Assembly: GCA_030652345.1 (NCBI GenBank)
Contig: JAUSAU010000002.1
Location: 1-64,000, forward strand
DNA length: 64,000 bases
From: Coriobacteriia bacterium
Lineage (GTDB): Bacteria; Actinomycetota; Coriobacteriia; Anaerosomatales; PALSA-660
Reading direction: 5' to 3'
The stretch's first letter is position 1; each line of letters starts with the position of its first letter. Under the pieces are notes generated by a model. It did no database searches, was not told the DNA's origin, and was given only the letters and a program-made list of their open reading frames with translations. The translations under genes and the position numbers were made by a program. Shown piece by piece: positions 42,692 through 50,752 of this stretch.

Positions 42692-43720
42692 TCATTCCGG
42701 TGCCTCGAGTTGAGCCACAATGCGGTCGAAGTCGCTGCTGGCCTCCGTGACTTCCCGCTTGCGCTGCTGCTCCCGGTAGCGCCGGTACTCGGACGTCGCG
42801 TGATCTTCGGCGATCGCGTGGGAGATCGAGCCGGCGGACTGCAGAACGTCGTGGTCGCTGAGGCGCAGGAAGTCATCAAGCTTGATGATCCAGTCCGACA
42901 TGTGCATCTGCCGGTGGTTGCGCGCCTGCAACTCGGCGAAGTCCAGATACGCCGAGACGATGAGGTTGAGTGCGGACAGCTCGTCTGCCGCCAGGTAGTT
43001 CTTCGCGACCGCGACGTCGCCCTTGCGGATCGCAGAGCCCGGCGCGTTCTTCCACGACATGAGGCCCATGTTCGGCTGGTCCGCGTCCGCGCGCTCGTGG
43101 ATGATCTCGGCTGCGGTGTGGCCGTGAGCGGCCCAGTGCATCTTGTTCTGCACGGTCTGGTAGAAGAGCCGGGTGGCTTCCGCATCCGAATCGTAGTCGA
43201 CGCTCGTGGCGTAGATATCGGTGATCTTCTGGTAGAACATCCGCTCGCTCGAGCGGATGTCGCGGATGCGTTCGAGCAGCTCGTCGAAGTAGTCATCACC
43301 CAACGTGCGCCCGGCCTTGATGCGCTCGTCGTCCATGGTGAAGCCTTTGACGAGAAGCTCCGAGAGCCGCGCCGTCGCCCACTGCCTGAACTGCGTGCCG
43401 CGACCCGAGCGAACGCGGTAGCCCACAGCGAGGATGGCTTCCAGGTTGTAGTGCCGAACCGAGCGCTCGACTCGTCGAGTGCCTTCTGTCCGAACCTGTA
43501 AGTAGTCCTTACAGGTTGCCGCCTCGTCCAGTTCACCGTCGTCGTAGATGTGAGTGAGGTGCTGCGTGACGTTCTGGGGCGTCGTCTGGTACAGCTCGGC
43601 GATCTGACGCTGAGACAGCCACACGGTGGCGCCATCGAGGCGGACGTGAAGACTGGTCGCTGCGTCACGGTAGATCAGCATGCTTCCCGTGCCGGCCTCG
43701 GGCACATCGTCCTCGCCCAT
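42692..43720 (-). CDS. RhuM family (virulence protein RhuM-like) protein
   Basis: A 342-residue protein. The N-terminal 100 residues look DNA-binding (VRLDGATVWLSQRQIAELYQ, TTPQNVTQHLTHIYDDGEL), as in the Bro-N/KilA-like HTH part of RhuM. It is followed by the family core RSVRHYNLEAILAVGYRVRS and RGTQFRQWATARLSELLVKG. The helical C terminus ends with ISHAIAEDHATSEYRRYREQ. RhuM proteins were first noted in Salmonella pathogenicity island 3, and relatives are scattered by transfer in phage and defence islands; the biochemical function is unknown. The ATG at 43720 has GAGGTGGG upstream. Neighbours upstream on the same strand are a small protein and an HTH-nucleotidyltransferase. Confidence 0.82.
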   Translation of the reverse strand: MGEDDVPEAGTGSMLIYRDAATSLHVRLDGATVWLSQRQIAELYQTTPQNVTQHLTHIYDDGELDEAATCKDYLQVRTEGTRRVERSVRHYNLEAILAVGYRVRSGRGTQFRQWATARLSELLVKGFTMDDERIKAGRTLGDDYFDELLERIRDIRSSERMFYQKITDIYATSVDYDSDAEATRLFYQTVQNKMHWAAHGHTAAEIIHERADADQPNMGLMSWKNAPGSAIRKGDVAVAKNYLAADELSALNLIVSAYLDFAELQARNHRQMHMSDWIIKLDDFLRLSDHDVLQSAGSISHAIAEDHATSEYRRYREQQRKREVTEASSDFDRIVAQLEAPE

Positions 43721-43758
43721 GTCCCACCTCCAGATTCGGGATAACAGCGACGATGCTT

Positions 43759-43992
43759 TCACTCCTCGCCCTTCCCCCGCAGCTCGTAGTGACGCGGCCC
43801 GATGCGCACGAGGCGCCCTGACGCCGCGCGCTCGCGCACGGAGGCGACGGCGAACTCGTAGAGGATGCGATCCTCGACGGGGTCGCGCGGCTTGCGCCGC
43901 GGTGAGCGATGCCCCTGCGCGAACAGTACGGCCATGCGGAAGTTCGCGGTCTGCATCGCACGCCACTCTTCCATGCTCTGCGTGCGCTTCAT
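43759..43992 (-). CDS. Small basic protein of unknown function
   Basis: A 77-residue Arg-rich protein (MKRTQSMEEWRAMQTANFRM, ending in a short beta-like RIGPRHYELRGKGEE). The ATG at 43992 overlaps the stop of the upstream HTH-nucleotidyltransferase gene (ATGA), so the pair is translationally coupled. Size, charge and coupling are reminiscent of the small partner of a two-gene toxin-antitoxin module, but no family is recognised. Confidence 0.55.
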   Translation of the reverse strand: MKRTQSMEEWRAMQTANFRMAVLFAQGHRSPRRKPRDPVEDRILYEFAVASVRERAASGRLVRIGPRHYELRGKGEE

Positions 43993-44798
43993 CGCGATCC
44001 CAGCATCTCGGCCAGCTTCGCCGTGACGTCCTCATCAGCCGCCCGCTGACGCAGGTACTCCACGTCGAGCTCCGGCGCGGTCACGATCATGACCTTCGCC
44101 CATCTGCACGATTCGTCGTCATTCCAGTGAACGCAGGCGTTGAGACGATCGATGATGAGGTCCTCGATGCCCAGGACGAAAGCGTCGATCCCGGCGACGC
44201 GCACGGCGAAGACCCGTTCACGCTCCCACTGCTCGAGTTGCGCACCCGGCACCTCCACGGCCGCCTTGAGCTCCGCGTCATACCAGTGCCTGCCCTCGCG
44301 AAGGAACCCCCACGATTCGAGCACCTGCGCCACCGGTTCGGATGCGCCGACCAGATCGATATCGACCGTGCGATAGTCACCCGCCGTGTAGTACTGCACG
44401 GCGAAGCCGCCCACGATGACCGGCGCGCTCCAGCCCAGCGCACGGACGCCGCGCGTGAGGAGCGAGACGAGCCGCAGTCGCCGCTCCACGATCTCGTCCA
44501 CGCCTGACAGCGAGGCTTCGAGGTCCGCACGTGAAGGGATCGCACCGTCCTCGGCCGCGACGGACGCACGTCCCGCGACGTCGGCGTAGGGATAAGGACC
44601 GGGGACCGACGCGGCCGGGGTCGACAGCGGCAGGGTACCCCCGCCGGCCAGCCACGCCTCGAGGTCCGCGCGCCGCACCCGCCAGAGCCGGCCGACCTTC
44701 ACCGCCGGCAGGTCACCCGCGCGCACCTTGTTGTACACGGTGCGCTCGGTGACGCCGAGGTACGCTGCCACACTCGCGATGTCCATGAGTTCGCTCAT
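43989..44798 (-). CDS. Excisionase-type HTH fused to a nucleotidyltransferase domain
   Basis: A 269-residue two-domain protein. Residues 1-50 are an excisionase/MerR-like helix-turn-helix (IASVAAYLGVTERTVYNKVR, then VKVGRLWRVRRADLEAWL). A linker leads to a nucleotidyltransferase-like domain with APVIVGGFAVQYYTAGDYRT and VDIDLVG, the GG...D-x-D pattern of AbiEii/MenA-type and DUF6036-type transferases, and a supporting FVLGIEDLIIDRL helix. Such domains occur in toxins of abortive-infection systems; the fused HTH could provide autoregulation. The ATG at 44798 sits 18 bases from the gap to the next gene. It is coupled to the small gene that follows. Confidence 0.75.
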   Translation of the reverse strand: MSELMDIASVAAYLGVTERTVYNKVRAGDLPAVKVGRLWRVRRADLEAWLAGGGTLPLSTPAASVPGPYPYADVAGRASVAAEDGAIPSRADLEASLSGVDEIVERRLRLVSLLTRGVRALGWSAPVIVGGFAVQYYTAGDYRTVDIDLVGASEPVAQVLESWGFLREGRHWYDAELKAAVEVPGAQLEQWERERVFAVRVAGIDAFVLGIEDLIIDRLNACVHWNDDESCRWAKVMIVTAPELDVEYLRQRAADEDVTAKLAEMLGSR

Positions 44799-44860
44799 GG
44801 GTGTGAGTGTACGCGCGATAGGAACCGATGGGAACCTGTAGGAAAGCCGTGCCGTTCGGA

Positions 44861-45094
44861 CTAGACGGCGATCGCCACGTGCAGGCGGCTGTCCGGCTGC
44901 CGCAACTTCGCCTCGATCAGACGGATCGCGCGGGTCGGAGACAGGGTCGCAAGCTCACGTTCGTCGATCCAGGCGATGCGCTCCTCGCCGGGTGACGTGA
45001 CGATGAGCGCGCGCTGGTCCCATGCGAGCCGAACGGCGTAGCGGGGCGGCAGGATCCCCCTGACGACCTCGAACCACACGCTGATCTCATCCAT
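44861..45094 (-). CDS. Small protein of unknown function
   Basis: A 77-residue acidic protein (MDEISVWFEVVRGILPPRYA, ending LIEAKLRQPDSRLHVAIAV) with an alternating strand-helix look. GGAGG lies five bases before the ATG at 45094, which argues for a real gene. It is on the same strand as the HTH-nucleotidyltransferase, 62 bases upstream of it, so it may belong to that accessory islet. No family is recognised. Confidence 0.5.
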   Translation of the reverse strand: MDEISVWFEVVRGILPPRYAVRLAWDQRALIVTSPGEERIAWIDERELATLSPTRAIRLIEAKLRQPDSRLHVAIAV

Positions 45095-45282
45095 GGCGGC
45101 CTCCCGTGTCGCTGCGGGCGTGTCGTCTACGGATGAGTGCGGCAGATCGGGATCCGCACCGGGCTGCGTGACACCTCACCGAGGAGTCTGGAGCCCTCGA
45201 CGAACCGCGGGAAGCCTTCTGCCGAAGTGTTCACAACGAGTTTTCGGTGCGTTCACACACGGGCAGTTGAGCGGCGCGTGCG

Positions 45283-45534
45283 CTACGCGCCGGGCTCGCC
45301 GAGCACTTCCTTGAGCGACCGCGGGTCGAAGTTCACGACGCACACCTCGCCGATCTCGAAGGTCGGCGTGACGACCTTGCCAGCGAGCTCGACGCAACGC
45401 TCCCGGGCGACCTCGTCGTCATCGATGTCGATCACCGTGTAGTCGTAGCCCATGTCGTCGAGCCAGCGGATCGCGCGCTGGCAGTCGCCGCACCAGGAGC
45501 GGCAGTAGACGATCGGTTGCGGCGATGCGCTCAT
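45283..45534 (-). CDS. Glutaredoxin-like thioredoxin-fold protein (mycoredoxin type)
   Basis: An 83-residue protein starting with a beta strand and the dithiol motif WCGDC in YCRSWCGDCQRAIRWLDDMG. It also has the cis-proline loop VTPTF, as in actinobacterial mycoredoxin and NrdH-like proteins. It should reduce disulfides or mixed disulfides in the cytoplasm, in actinobacteria often with mycothiol, which cannot be confirmed here. The extra C48-like cysteine (RERCVELAG) and C65-like (GEVCVVNF) are beyond the active site. The ATG at 45534 is the only early start. Confidence 0.85.
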   Translation of the reverse strand: MSASPQPIVYCRSWCGDCQRAIRWLDDMGYDYTVIDIDDDEVARERCVELAGKVVTPTFEIGEVCVVNFDPRSLKEVLGEPGA

Positions 45535-45611
45535 GTGTTCGCTCCTCGATCCGGACGCCCGACGAGACCGCCGGATGATTCGAGTGTACCCGCACCGCGA
45601 GCGCTCACACG

Positions 45612-45649
45612 AGAGGGGCCCGCCGGCACGGACGCCGACGGGCCCCTCT
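45612..45649 (-). terminator. Terminator of the RND pump operon
   Basis: AGAGGGGCCCG (45612-45622) pairs perfectly with CGGGCCCCTCT (45639-45649), with further pairing of GCCGG-type bases inside the loop. It lies 18 bases past the RND stop on the minus strand. No long T-run follows. Confidence 0.7.
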
Positions 45650-45666
45650 GAGCGAGTACTGGTCCC

Positions 45667-48600
45667 CTACTCGGTCTCGGTCGCCGGGGTGTCGGTCGCC
45701 TCGACCTCCGCCCCGCCGTCGCGCCCGGCGCCGCGACGCTTCGGGCGCGACTCCGGGTGGAAGAGCCGCTCGAGCATCTCGAACGCGGCCGGCACGACGA
45801 TGAGCGTCAGCGCTGTTGACAGCGTCAGGCCGCCGATGACCATCGCGGCCAGTGACTGGGAGATGAGCGCGCCTTCCGACATGCCCATCGCCAGCGGCAG
45901 GAGCGCCGTGACGGTCGCGATGGCGGTCATGATGATCGGCCGCATGCGGACACGACCGGCCTCCACGAGCGCCTCGCGCATCGGCATGCCGCGTTCCTTG
46001 CGGTTCTTCTGTACGCGGTCGATGAGCACGATCGCGTTGGTCACGACGATGCCGATGAGCATGAGCGCACCGATCATCGCCGGCATGTCGAGCGGCAGGC
46101 CGACAACGAACAGCCCGAAGATGCCGCCGACAGCCGCAAGCGGGAGCGAGAAGAGGATCGCGAGCGGGGCGGTGGCCTCGCCGAATGCGATGACCATGAC
46201 GAGGTAGACGGCGCCGACCGCCACGAGCATCGCCATGCCGAGCTGGGTGAACGCCTCGCTCATCTGCGACGCGGTGCCGGCGACGGTCACTTTGACCCCG
46301 TCGGGCAGATTCTCCTTGGCGATGAGCGCCTTGACCGCGGAGGTCACCTTGCCGGTGTCCTTCGCCGTGATGGACGCCTTGATGTCGGCGAACTGCTGGC
46401 CATCGATGGCGTATATGCTCACCGGGCCCTCGACCTGACGCACGGTGGCGATCTTGTCGAGACGGACCGCGGTGCCCATCGGATTGAGGATCTCGGTGGC
46501 GCCGAGATCGGCGACCTCGGTGAGCGGATCGAACTTCACGCCAAGCTTCACGTCCATCTTGCGGTTGTCCACGGTCATCTGAGTGGCGGCCGTGTACGAG
46601 AGCAGGTTGCGCACGCCGCCGGCGACCTGCGCCGCGGACAGCGCCTCCTTGGCCGCCTTCGCCTGGTCGACCTCGACGAGGATCTCCGGCTTCGATGTGC
46701 CGATGTTGTTGCTGGCCGGGTCCAGCCCCTCGACCTGCGCCAGGTCCTTCGTCAACGTGGCGGCGGCCTTCTTGACCGCCTCGAAGTCGGCGCCGGTGAC
46801 CTGCAAGTCGAGCTGGTTGGAGCTCGACGACGAGAATCCGCCGCCGGGCGAGACCTTGATCGCATCCGCCGGGCCGAGCTGCGCGAACTGCTTGCGCCAC
46901 GCCACGATCTTCGAGTCGATGTCGGAGCCGTCGTTGAGACGCACGAAGACCGACGCTGTGTTCGCACCCTTCACGCCGCCTTGGACGTTGACGTTGCCTG
47001 TCGGTGCGCCGACGGTCGTCTGGTAGTAGCGCGTCTCGGAGTCCTTCGCGAGCTGCTTCTCGATCTTGACCACCGAGTCGTTGACGGTGTTGACGTTGGT
47101 GCCCGGAGGGAAGGCGACGTCGATGTTGACGTAGCGCTCCTTCTGCTGGGGCATGAAGCCGGTGCCGACGACCGTCGCGAGCCCGCCCGCCGCCACCAGG
47201 AGCGCGAGCGCGCCGGCGAACACGGCCCACTTGCGGTCGAGCGACCAACGCAGGACGCCCTCGTACCAGTCGAGCGCGCGGGACGGCTTCTTCTCGTCGT
47301 GCACGGGGACCTTCGAGTTGAGCAGCATCTTGCTCGCAACGAGCGGCACGACCGTGACAGCCACGAGCAACGAGGCGAGCAGCGCGAGCGAGACGGTCAG
47401 AGCGAACGGCAAGAAGATCTTGCCGACCATGCCGGAGACGAGACCGAGCGGGACGAATACCGCGACGGTCGTGAGCGTCGAGGACGTGATGGCGCCCGTC
47501 ACCTCGGAGGTCGCATCGATGATGACCTGCTCGGTGCGCTCGGTCGTCTCGGAAAGGTGTCTGAAGATGTTCTCGATGACGACGATCGAGTCGTCGACCA
47601 CGCGCCCGATCGCCACCGTCAGTCCGCCGAGCGTCATGACGTTGAGCGTGACGTTGGCCTCCTTGAGGAAGACCATCGCGATGAGCAGCGACAGCGGGAT
47701 GGAGATGACGGAGATGACCGTCGCGCGGAAGTTGCGGAGGAACAGCAGGATGACCACAATCGCGAGCAGCGCACCGAGCGCGCCCTCACGGACCATGCCG
47801 TTGACCGACATCTTCACGGGCTCCGCGCCGTCGTAGATCGTCGTGATCCTGGTGCCGCCGGGGAGCTTGGCGGAGAGCTCGGCGATCTTGGCGAGCGCCT
47901 TGTCGGCCACGTCGACCGTGTTGGCGTCCTGGGCCTTGGAGAGTTCGATGAGCACCGACGAGGTGCCGTTCGTGCGCGTGTAGGACTCCTGCGGACCGAC
48001 ACCCACCTTGATGTCGGCGATCTCGGACAGTTTGATCGTGGAGGCACCGGAGGCTGTCTTGGGCATCTTGAGTCCGCCGCCGCTCGGCATCTTCATGGCA
48101 CCGCCGGACGACTTCGCCTTCGGCAGTGCGGGGGGCGGCTTGAGCGACGAGCCGAACTGCGCCTGGATGCCGGCGAGCTGCGTCCGCATCCCGGCGATCG
48201 CGGCCTTCATGCCCGTGAGTTGACCGTCCTTGCCGGCGATCTGCCCGGTGACGGCGCCGAGGCCCGCTTGGACCGTGATCGACGAAGGATCGGAAGCGAG
48301 GATCGCCTCGTACTTGGCCTTGGTCGCCTGCAGCGCGGCCTTGTCGGCCTGGACCGCGGAGATCGAGGTCTCCATCGAGGAGATCGCGTTCGTGAGATAG
48401 AGCATCCCGTTCGTGGCCTGGCCGGTGCCGTAGAGGCCGTAGCCGAGGCCGTAGAGCCCCTGGCCCAGGCCGCCGACGGCGGAGCCGAGGCCGCCGAGGC
48501 CCTTGCCGAGACCCGCCATGCCCTGCCCGAGTCCGGCGAAGCCCTTGCCGATACCGGAGAACGCGTCAGTGAGCATCTTGGAGGTGTTGGGCTGCAGCGG

Positions 48601-49335
48601 GATCGCAAGGTTCTCGACCGACGCGACGTCGGTGGTCGTACCGGTCACGCGCACGGGCTTGGTCAGGTCGCCCATGTTCACCGTGCCGACCGGGAACGAG
48701 AGGTTGTTCGCCTGGAGCTGCTGCTGGACGGAGGTCAGCGACACGTTGTGAGCGATCATCTCGTCCGGCTTGAGCGTGACATAGACCGCCTTGGCCGCGT
48801 CGCCGGAGATGCCCACGTTCGCCACACCGTCGATGCCCTGGATGCCGGGCAGTACGTCGTCACGGACCGCCTGCTCGAGTTGATCGGCAGGGATCTTGTC
48901 GTTGCTGATCGCGATCTTGAGCATCGCCATCGAACCGAACGACAGGCGCGAGATCTGCGGCGCGACCGCCATCGCCGGGAGCTTGACCTTGCCCACGGCA
49001 TCGGAGACGGCCTGCTTGGCCTTCTCCATGTCCTGGCTGTAGTCGAACTGCGCGATGACCATCGACATCGACTCGGCCGACGTCGAGTTCACGTTCTTGA
49101 TGCCGGCCACACCGGAGAGCGAATCCTCCACCGGCTTGGTCACGTCCTTGAGCACGTCATTGGGGGACGCACCCGGATAGATCGTGACGACCGCGACGAT
49201 AGGGATGGACACGTCCGGCATCTGCTCCTGCTTGAGCAGACTGGCGGAGTAGAGCCCGCCGGCGCTCACCAGGATGCACAGGATCAGGACCGCTGCCGCA
49301 TTCCTGATCGAGAACTTCGTGAAGAACTTGGACAT
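45667..49335 (-). CDS. RND-family efflux permease (HAE1-like) with a glycine-heptad and coiled-coil insertion
   Basis: A 1222-residue transporter, longer than the usual 1020-1060. The frame matches HAE1/AcrB-type pumps: N-terminal helix and GASPNDVLKDVTKPVEDSLS, porter domains, TM4 with TLGGLTVAIGRVVDDSIVVI (proton relay aspartates), and the second half with FKPL-like repeats ending GIVVTNAIVLIDRVQKNRKE. Residues about 247-433 are an extra block in the first porter half: seven glycine heptads (261-309), a helical hairpin (315-395) and a Pro/Lys linker. AAAGG precedes the ATG at 49335. There is no adaptor or outer-membrane channel gene, fitting a monoderm pump. MarR is encoded just upstream. 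Confidence 0.92.
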   Translation of the reverse strand: MSKFFTKFSIRNAAAVLILCILVSAGGLYSASLLKQEQMPDVSIPIVAVVTIYPGASPNDVLKDVTKPVEDSLSGVAGIKNVNSTSAESMSMVIAQFDYSQDMEKAKQAVSDAVGKVKLPAMAVAPQISRLSFGSMAMLKIAISNDKIPADQLEQAVRDDVLPGIQGIDGVANVGISGDAAKAVYVTLKPDEMIAHNVSLTSVQQQLQANNLSFPVGTVNMGDLTKPVRVTGTTTDVASVENLAIPLQPNTSKMLTDAFSGIGKGFAGLGQGMAGLGKGLGGLGSAVGGLGQGLYGLGYGLYGTGQATNGMLYLTNAISSMETSISAVQADKAALQATKAKYEAILASDPSSITVQAGLGAVTGQIAGKDGQLTGMKAAIAGMRTQLAGIQAQFGSSLKPPPALPKAKSSGGAMKMPSGGGLKMPKTASGASTIKLSEIADIKVGVGPQESYTRTNGTSSVLIELSKAQDANTVDVADKALAKIAELSAKLPGGTRITTIYDGAEPVKMSVNGMVREGALGALLAIVVILLFLRNFRATVISVISIPLSLLIAMVFLKEANVTLNVMTLGGLTVAIGRVVDDSIVVIENIFRHLSETTERTEQVIIDATSEVTGAITSSTLTTVAVFVPLGLVSGMVGKIFLPFALTVSLALLASLLVAVTVVPLVASKMLLNSKVPVHDEKKPSRALDWYEGVLRWSLDRKWAVFAGALALLVAAGGLATVVGTGFMPQQKERYVNIDVAFPPGTNVNTVNDSVVKIEKQLAKDSETRYYQTTVGAPTGNVNVQGGVKGANTASVFVRLNDGSDIDSKIVAWRKQFAQLGPADAIKVSPGGGFSSSSSNQLDLQVTGADFEAVKKAAATLTKDLAQVEGLDPASNNIGTSKPEILVEVDQAKAAKEALSAAQVAGGVRNLLSYTAATQMTVDNRKMDVKLGVKFDPLTEVADLGATEILNPMGTAVRLDKIATVRQVEGPVSIYAIDGQQFADIKASITAKDTGKVTSAVKALIAKENLPDGVKVTVAGTASQMSEAFTQLGMAMLVAVGAVYLVMVIAFGEATAPLAILFSLPLAAVGGIFGLFVVGLPLDMPAMIGALMLIGIVVTNAIVLIDRVQKNRKERGMPMREALVEAGRVRMRPIIMTAIATVTALLPLAMGMSEGALISQSLAAMVIGGLTLSTALTLIVVPAAFEMLERLFHPESRPKRRGAGRDGGAEVEATDTPATETE
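48409..48555 (-). repeat. Seven tandem 21-bp units encoding glycine heptads in the RND pump
   Basis: Residues 261-309 read as seven 7-residue units of the form G-L-G-x-G-x-x: GIGKGFA, GLGQGMA, GLGKGLG, GLGSAVG, GLGQGLY, GLGYGLY and GTGQATN. The DNA units have diverged but keep the period of 21 bases. Confidence 0.85.
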
Positions 49336-49353
49336 CGTGTGGCCTTTCGGGCT

Positions 49354-49803
49354 CTATGCGGACGTTGCGGGGGACTGCAGCGCGCGGGACATCTTCTCGA
49401 ACGCGGTGACGAGTGCCTCGAGCTCGGCGTCGTCGAGTACGGAAAGCATCTGGCGGACATGGGCGCGGATCAGTGCCTCGACGCGGCGATACTCCGAGGC
49501 GCCGAGTTCCGACGGCACGACGCGCACGACGCGACGATCGGAGTCATCGCGCTCACGAGTCACGAACCCGCGCGCCTCGAGGCGGTCGACGGCGGCGGTG
49601 ACCGCACTCGGCTGCGTACCGAGCGCCTCGGCGAGATCGGACGACTTCATCCCGCCCGAGGCGATGAGCAGCCGCATCACATGGTGCTGGGGGCCCGTCA
49701 TCTCTCCGCCGGCGCCGGCGGCGCAGTGGCCGATCGAACGGCCGACGTTCATCGTCGCGAGTTCGAACCGCGCGATGAAGTCGTCGAGTCGCTTGCTCTG
49801 CAT
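49354..49803 (-). CDS. MarR family regulator of the RND pump
   Basis: A 149-residue winged-helix repressor (TGPQHHVMRLLIASGGMKSS, recognition region TQPSAVTAAVDRLEARGFVT, wing RERDDSDRRVVRVVP). It is the first gene of a two-gene unit with the RND pump, 18 bases apart. The promoter just upstream and two tandem GAATGRTTCAT boxes downstream of the -10 are what autorepression by MarR would need. The ligand that releases it is presumably a pump substrate, not predictable. Confidence 0.92.
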   Translation of the reverse strand: MQSKRLDDFIARFELATMNVGRSIGHCAAGAGGEMTGPQHHVMRLLIASGGMKSSDLAEALGTQPSAVTAAVDRLEARGFVTRERDDSDRRVVRVVPSELGASEYRRVEALIRAHVRQMLSVLDDAELEALVTAFEKMSRALQSPATSA

Positions 49804-49827
49804 GGCTCTCCCGTCCGTTCACCTGTC

Positions 49828-49854
49828 GAATGGTTCATGGTGTGAATGATTCAT
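49828..49854. promoter_or_regulatory. Twin MarR operator boxes
   Basis: GAATGGTTCAT (49828-49838) and GAATGATTCAT (49844-49854), two near-identical half-palindromic 11-mers with starts 16 bases apart. The second lies in the perfect palindrome TGAATGATTCA (49843-49853). They sit just downstream of the -10 box and upstream of the MarR start. Confidence 0.7.
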
Positions 49855-49861
49855 GACGGGA

Positions 49862-49890
49862 AGCATACGGCGTGCCATATGGTGGGTCAA
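49862..49890 (-). promoter_or_regulatory. Promoter of the marR-RND operon
   Basis: Minus strand TTGACC (49890-49885), exactly 17 bases, TATGCT (49867-49862). Five of six and four of six consensus matches. The start of transcription would fall at about 49855, immediately before the operator boxes. Confidence 0.65.
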
Positions 49891-49978
49891 GTGGTGTGCG
49901 GGGCCTGATGGCTCCTGACACGAGAGCCCCGGACTCGTACCATGAGGGCCGGAACCAACACCGCTTCGGGGAGGCCCT

Positions 49979-50524
49979 ATGGCCGAGATGGTGCATGCAC
50001 GGACCGCGGTGAGCGCCCTGCTGATCGCCTGCTGCACGCTCGCGGGATGTGTCACCACGCCGCCACAAACAGCCGACCGGCCCTCGGCGCCCGTGACCGA
50101 GCCGGTATCGGCCCCCGCCGCAAGCTCGCCGGTCCTTGAGGCCACAACACCGGCAGAACCCGCGGCTGCCCTGATCGACCCCGCCCACCCCGACGCCGCC
50201 ACGGCCCAGACCGGCAAGACGATCGGTGTCGCGATCGTCGGCAGCTCGACGACGAAGGCCGGAGCCGAGAAGGCCGCGCAGACGGCGCGCGGCGCGCTCG
50301 GCGAGTTCGAGACATACATCGTCGTGGACCGCTCCGAGCACTACGCGGGTATGGCGCCCGGGCTGTGGGTGGCGTTCGAGGCGCACCGCACGTTCGCCGA
50401 GGCGAAGAGCAAGATCGGCGAGGACGCCGGATGGCTCCAGAGCAAGGGCATCGAACCGTACGCGAAGGAAGTCACCGTGCGGTGCTCCGACCGCTTCGTG
50501 CTCTTCGAGGACACGATGCAGTAG
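49979..50524 (+). CDS. Putative lipoprotein of unknown function
   Basis: A 181-residue protein. The N terminus has a hydrophobic stretch and a lipobox LAGC, so it is probably lipid-anchored outside the membrane. A Pro/Ala/Thr-rich linker of 45 residues leads to a compact C-terminal domain (GKTIGVAIVGSSTTKAGAEK, then VAFEAHRTFAEAKSKIGEDA), which looks SPOR-like in length and pattern, though this is not certain. GGGAGG precedes the ATG at 49979. It is a single-gene unit between the marR promoter and tRNA-Arg. Confidence 0.7.
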   Translation: MAEMVHARTAVSALLIACCTLAGCVTTPPQTADRPSAPVTEPVSAPAASSPVLEATTPAEPAAALIDPAHPDAATAQTGKTIGVAIVGSSTTKAGAEKAAQTARGALGEFETYIVVDRSEHYAGMAPGLWVAFEAHRTFAEAKSKIGEDAGWLQSKGIEPYAKEVTVRCSDRFVLFEDTMQ

Positions 50525-50546
50525 CTCCGGCCGCGAGCGTGCGCGC

Positions 50547-50575
50547 TTCTCCGCTCGCGCCGCGCGTCGTATACT
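50547..50575 (+). promoter_or_regulatory. Candidate promoter of tRNA-Arg
   Basis: TTCTCC, 17 bases, TATACT (50570-50575), with the tRNA starting 17 bases after the -10 box. The -35 is weak (three of six). Confidence 0.4.
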
Positions 50576-50591
50576 CGCCTACGCACTGAGC

Positions 50592-50667
50592 GCCTCCGTA
50601 GCTCAGGGGATAGAGCATCGGTTTCCTAAACCGTGCGCCGCAGGTTCGAATCCTGCCGGGGGCACCA
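50592..50667 (+). tRNA. tRNA-Arg (anticodon CCT)
   Basis: A 76-base tRNA with encoded CCA. The acceptor arm GCCTCCG pairs with CGGGGGC (one T-G pair), the D arm has GCTCAGGGGATAGAGC, the anticodon loop is TTCCTAA giving CCT (reads AGG), and the T arm is GCAGGTTCGAATCCTGC. Confidence 0.97.
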
Positions 50668-50679
50668 CCGCGATCATGA

Positions 50680-50710
50680 CGGCCCGGAACGTCTACGACG
50701 TTCCGGGCCG
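50680..50710 (+). terminator. Hairpin after tRNA-Arg
   Basis: A perfect 14-bp inverted repeat CGGCCCGGAACGTC / GACGTTCCGGGCCG with a three-base loop, 13 bases past the CCA and before the oxidase operon. It is followed by TTCTGCG, a short T-containing tail. Confidence 0.75.
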
Positions 50711-50752
50711 TTCTGCGCGTTAACGCACTCCCCCACAAAGGAACAATCCTCC

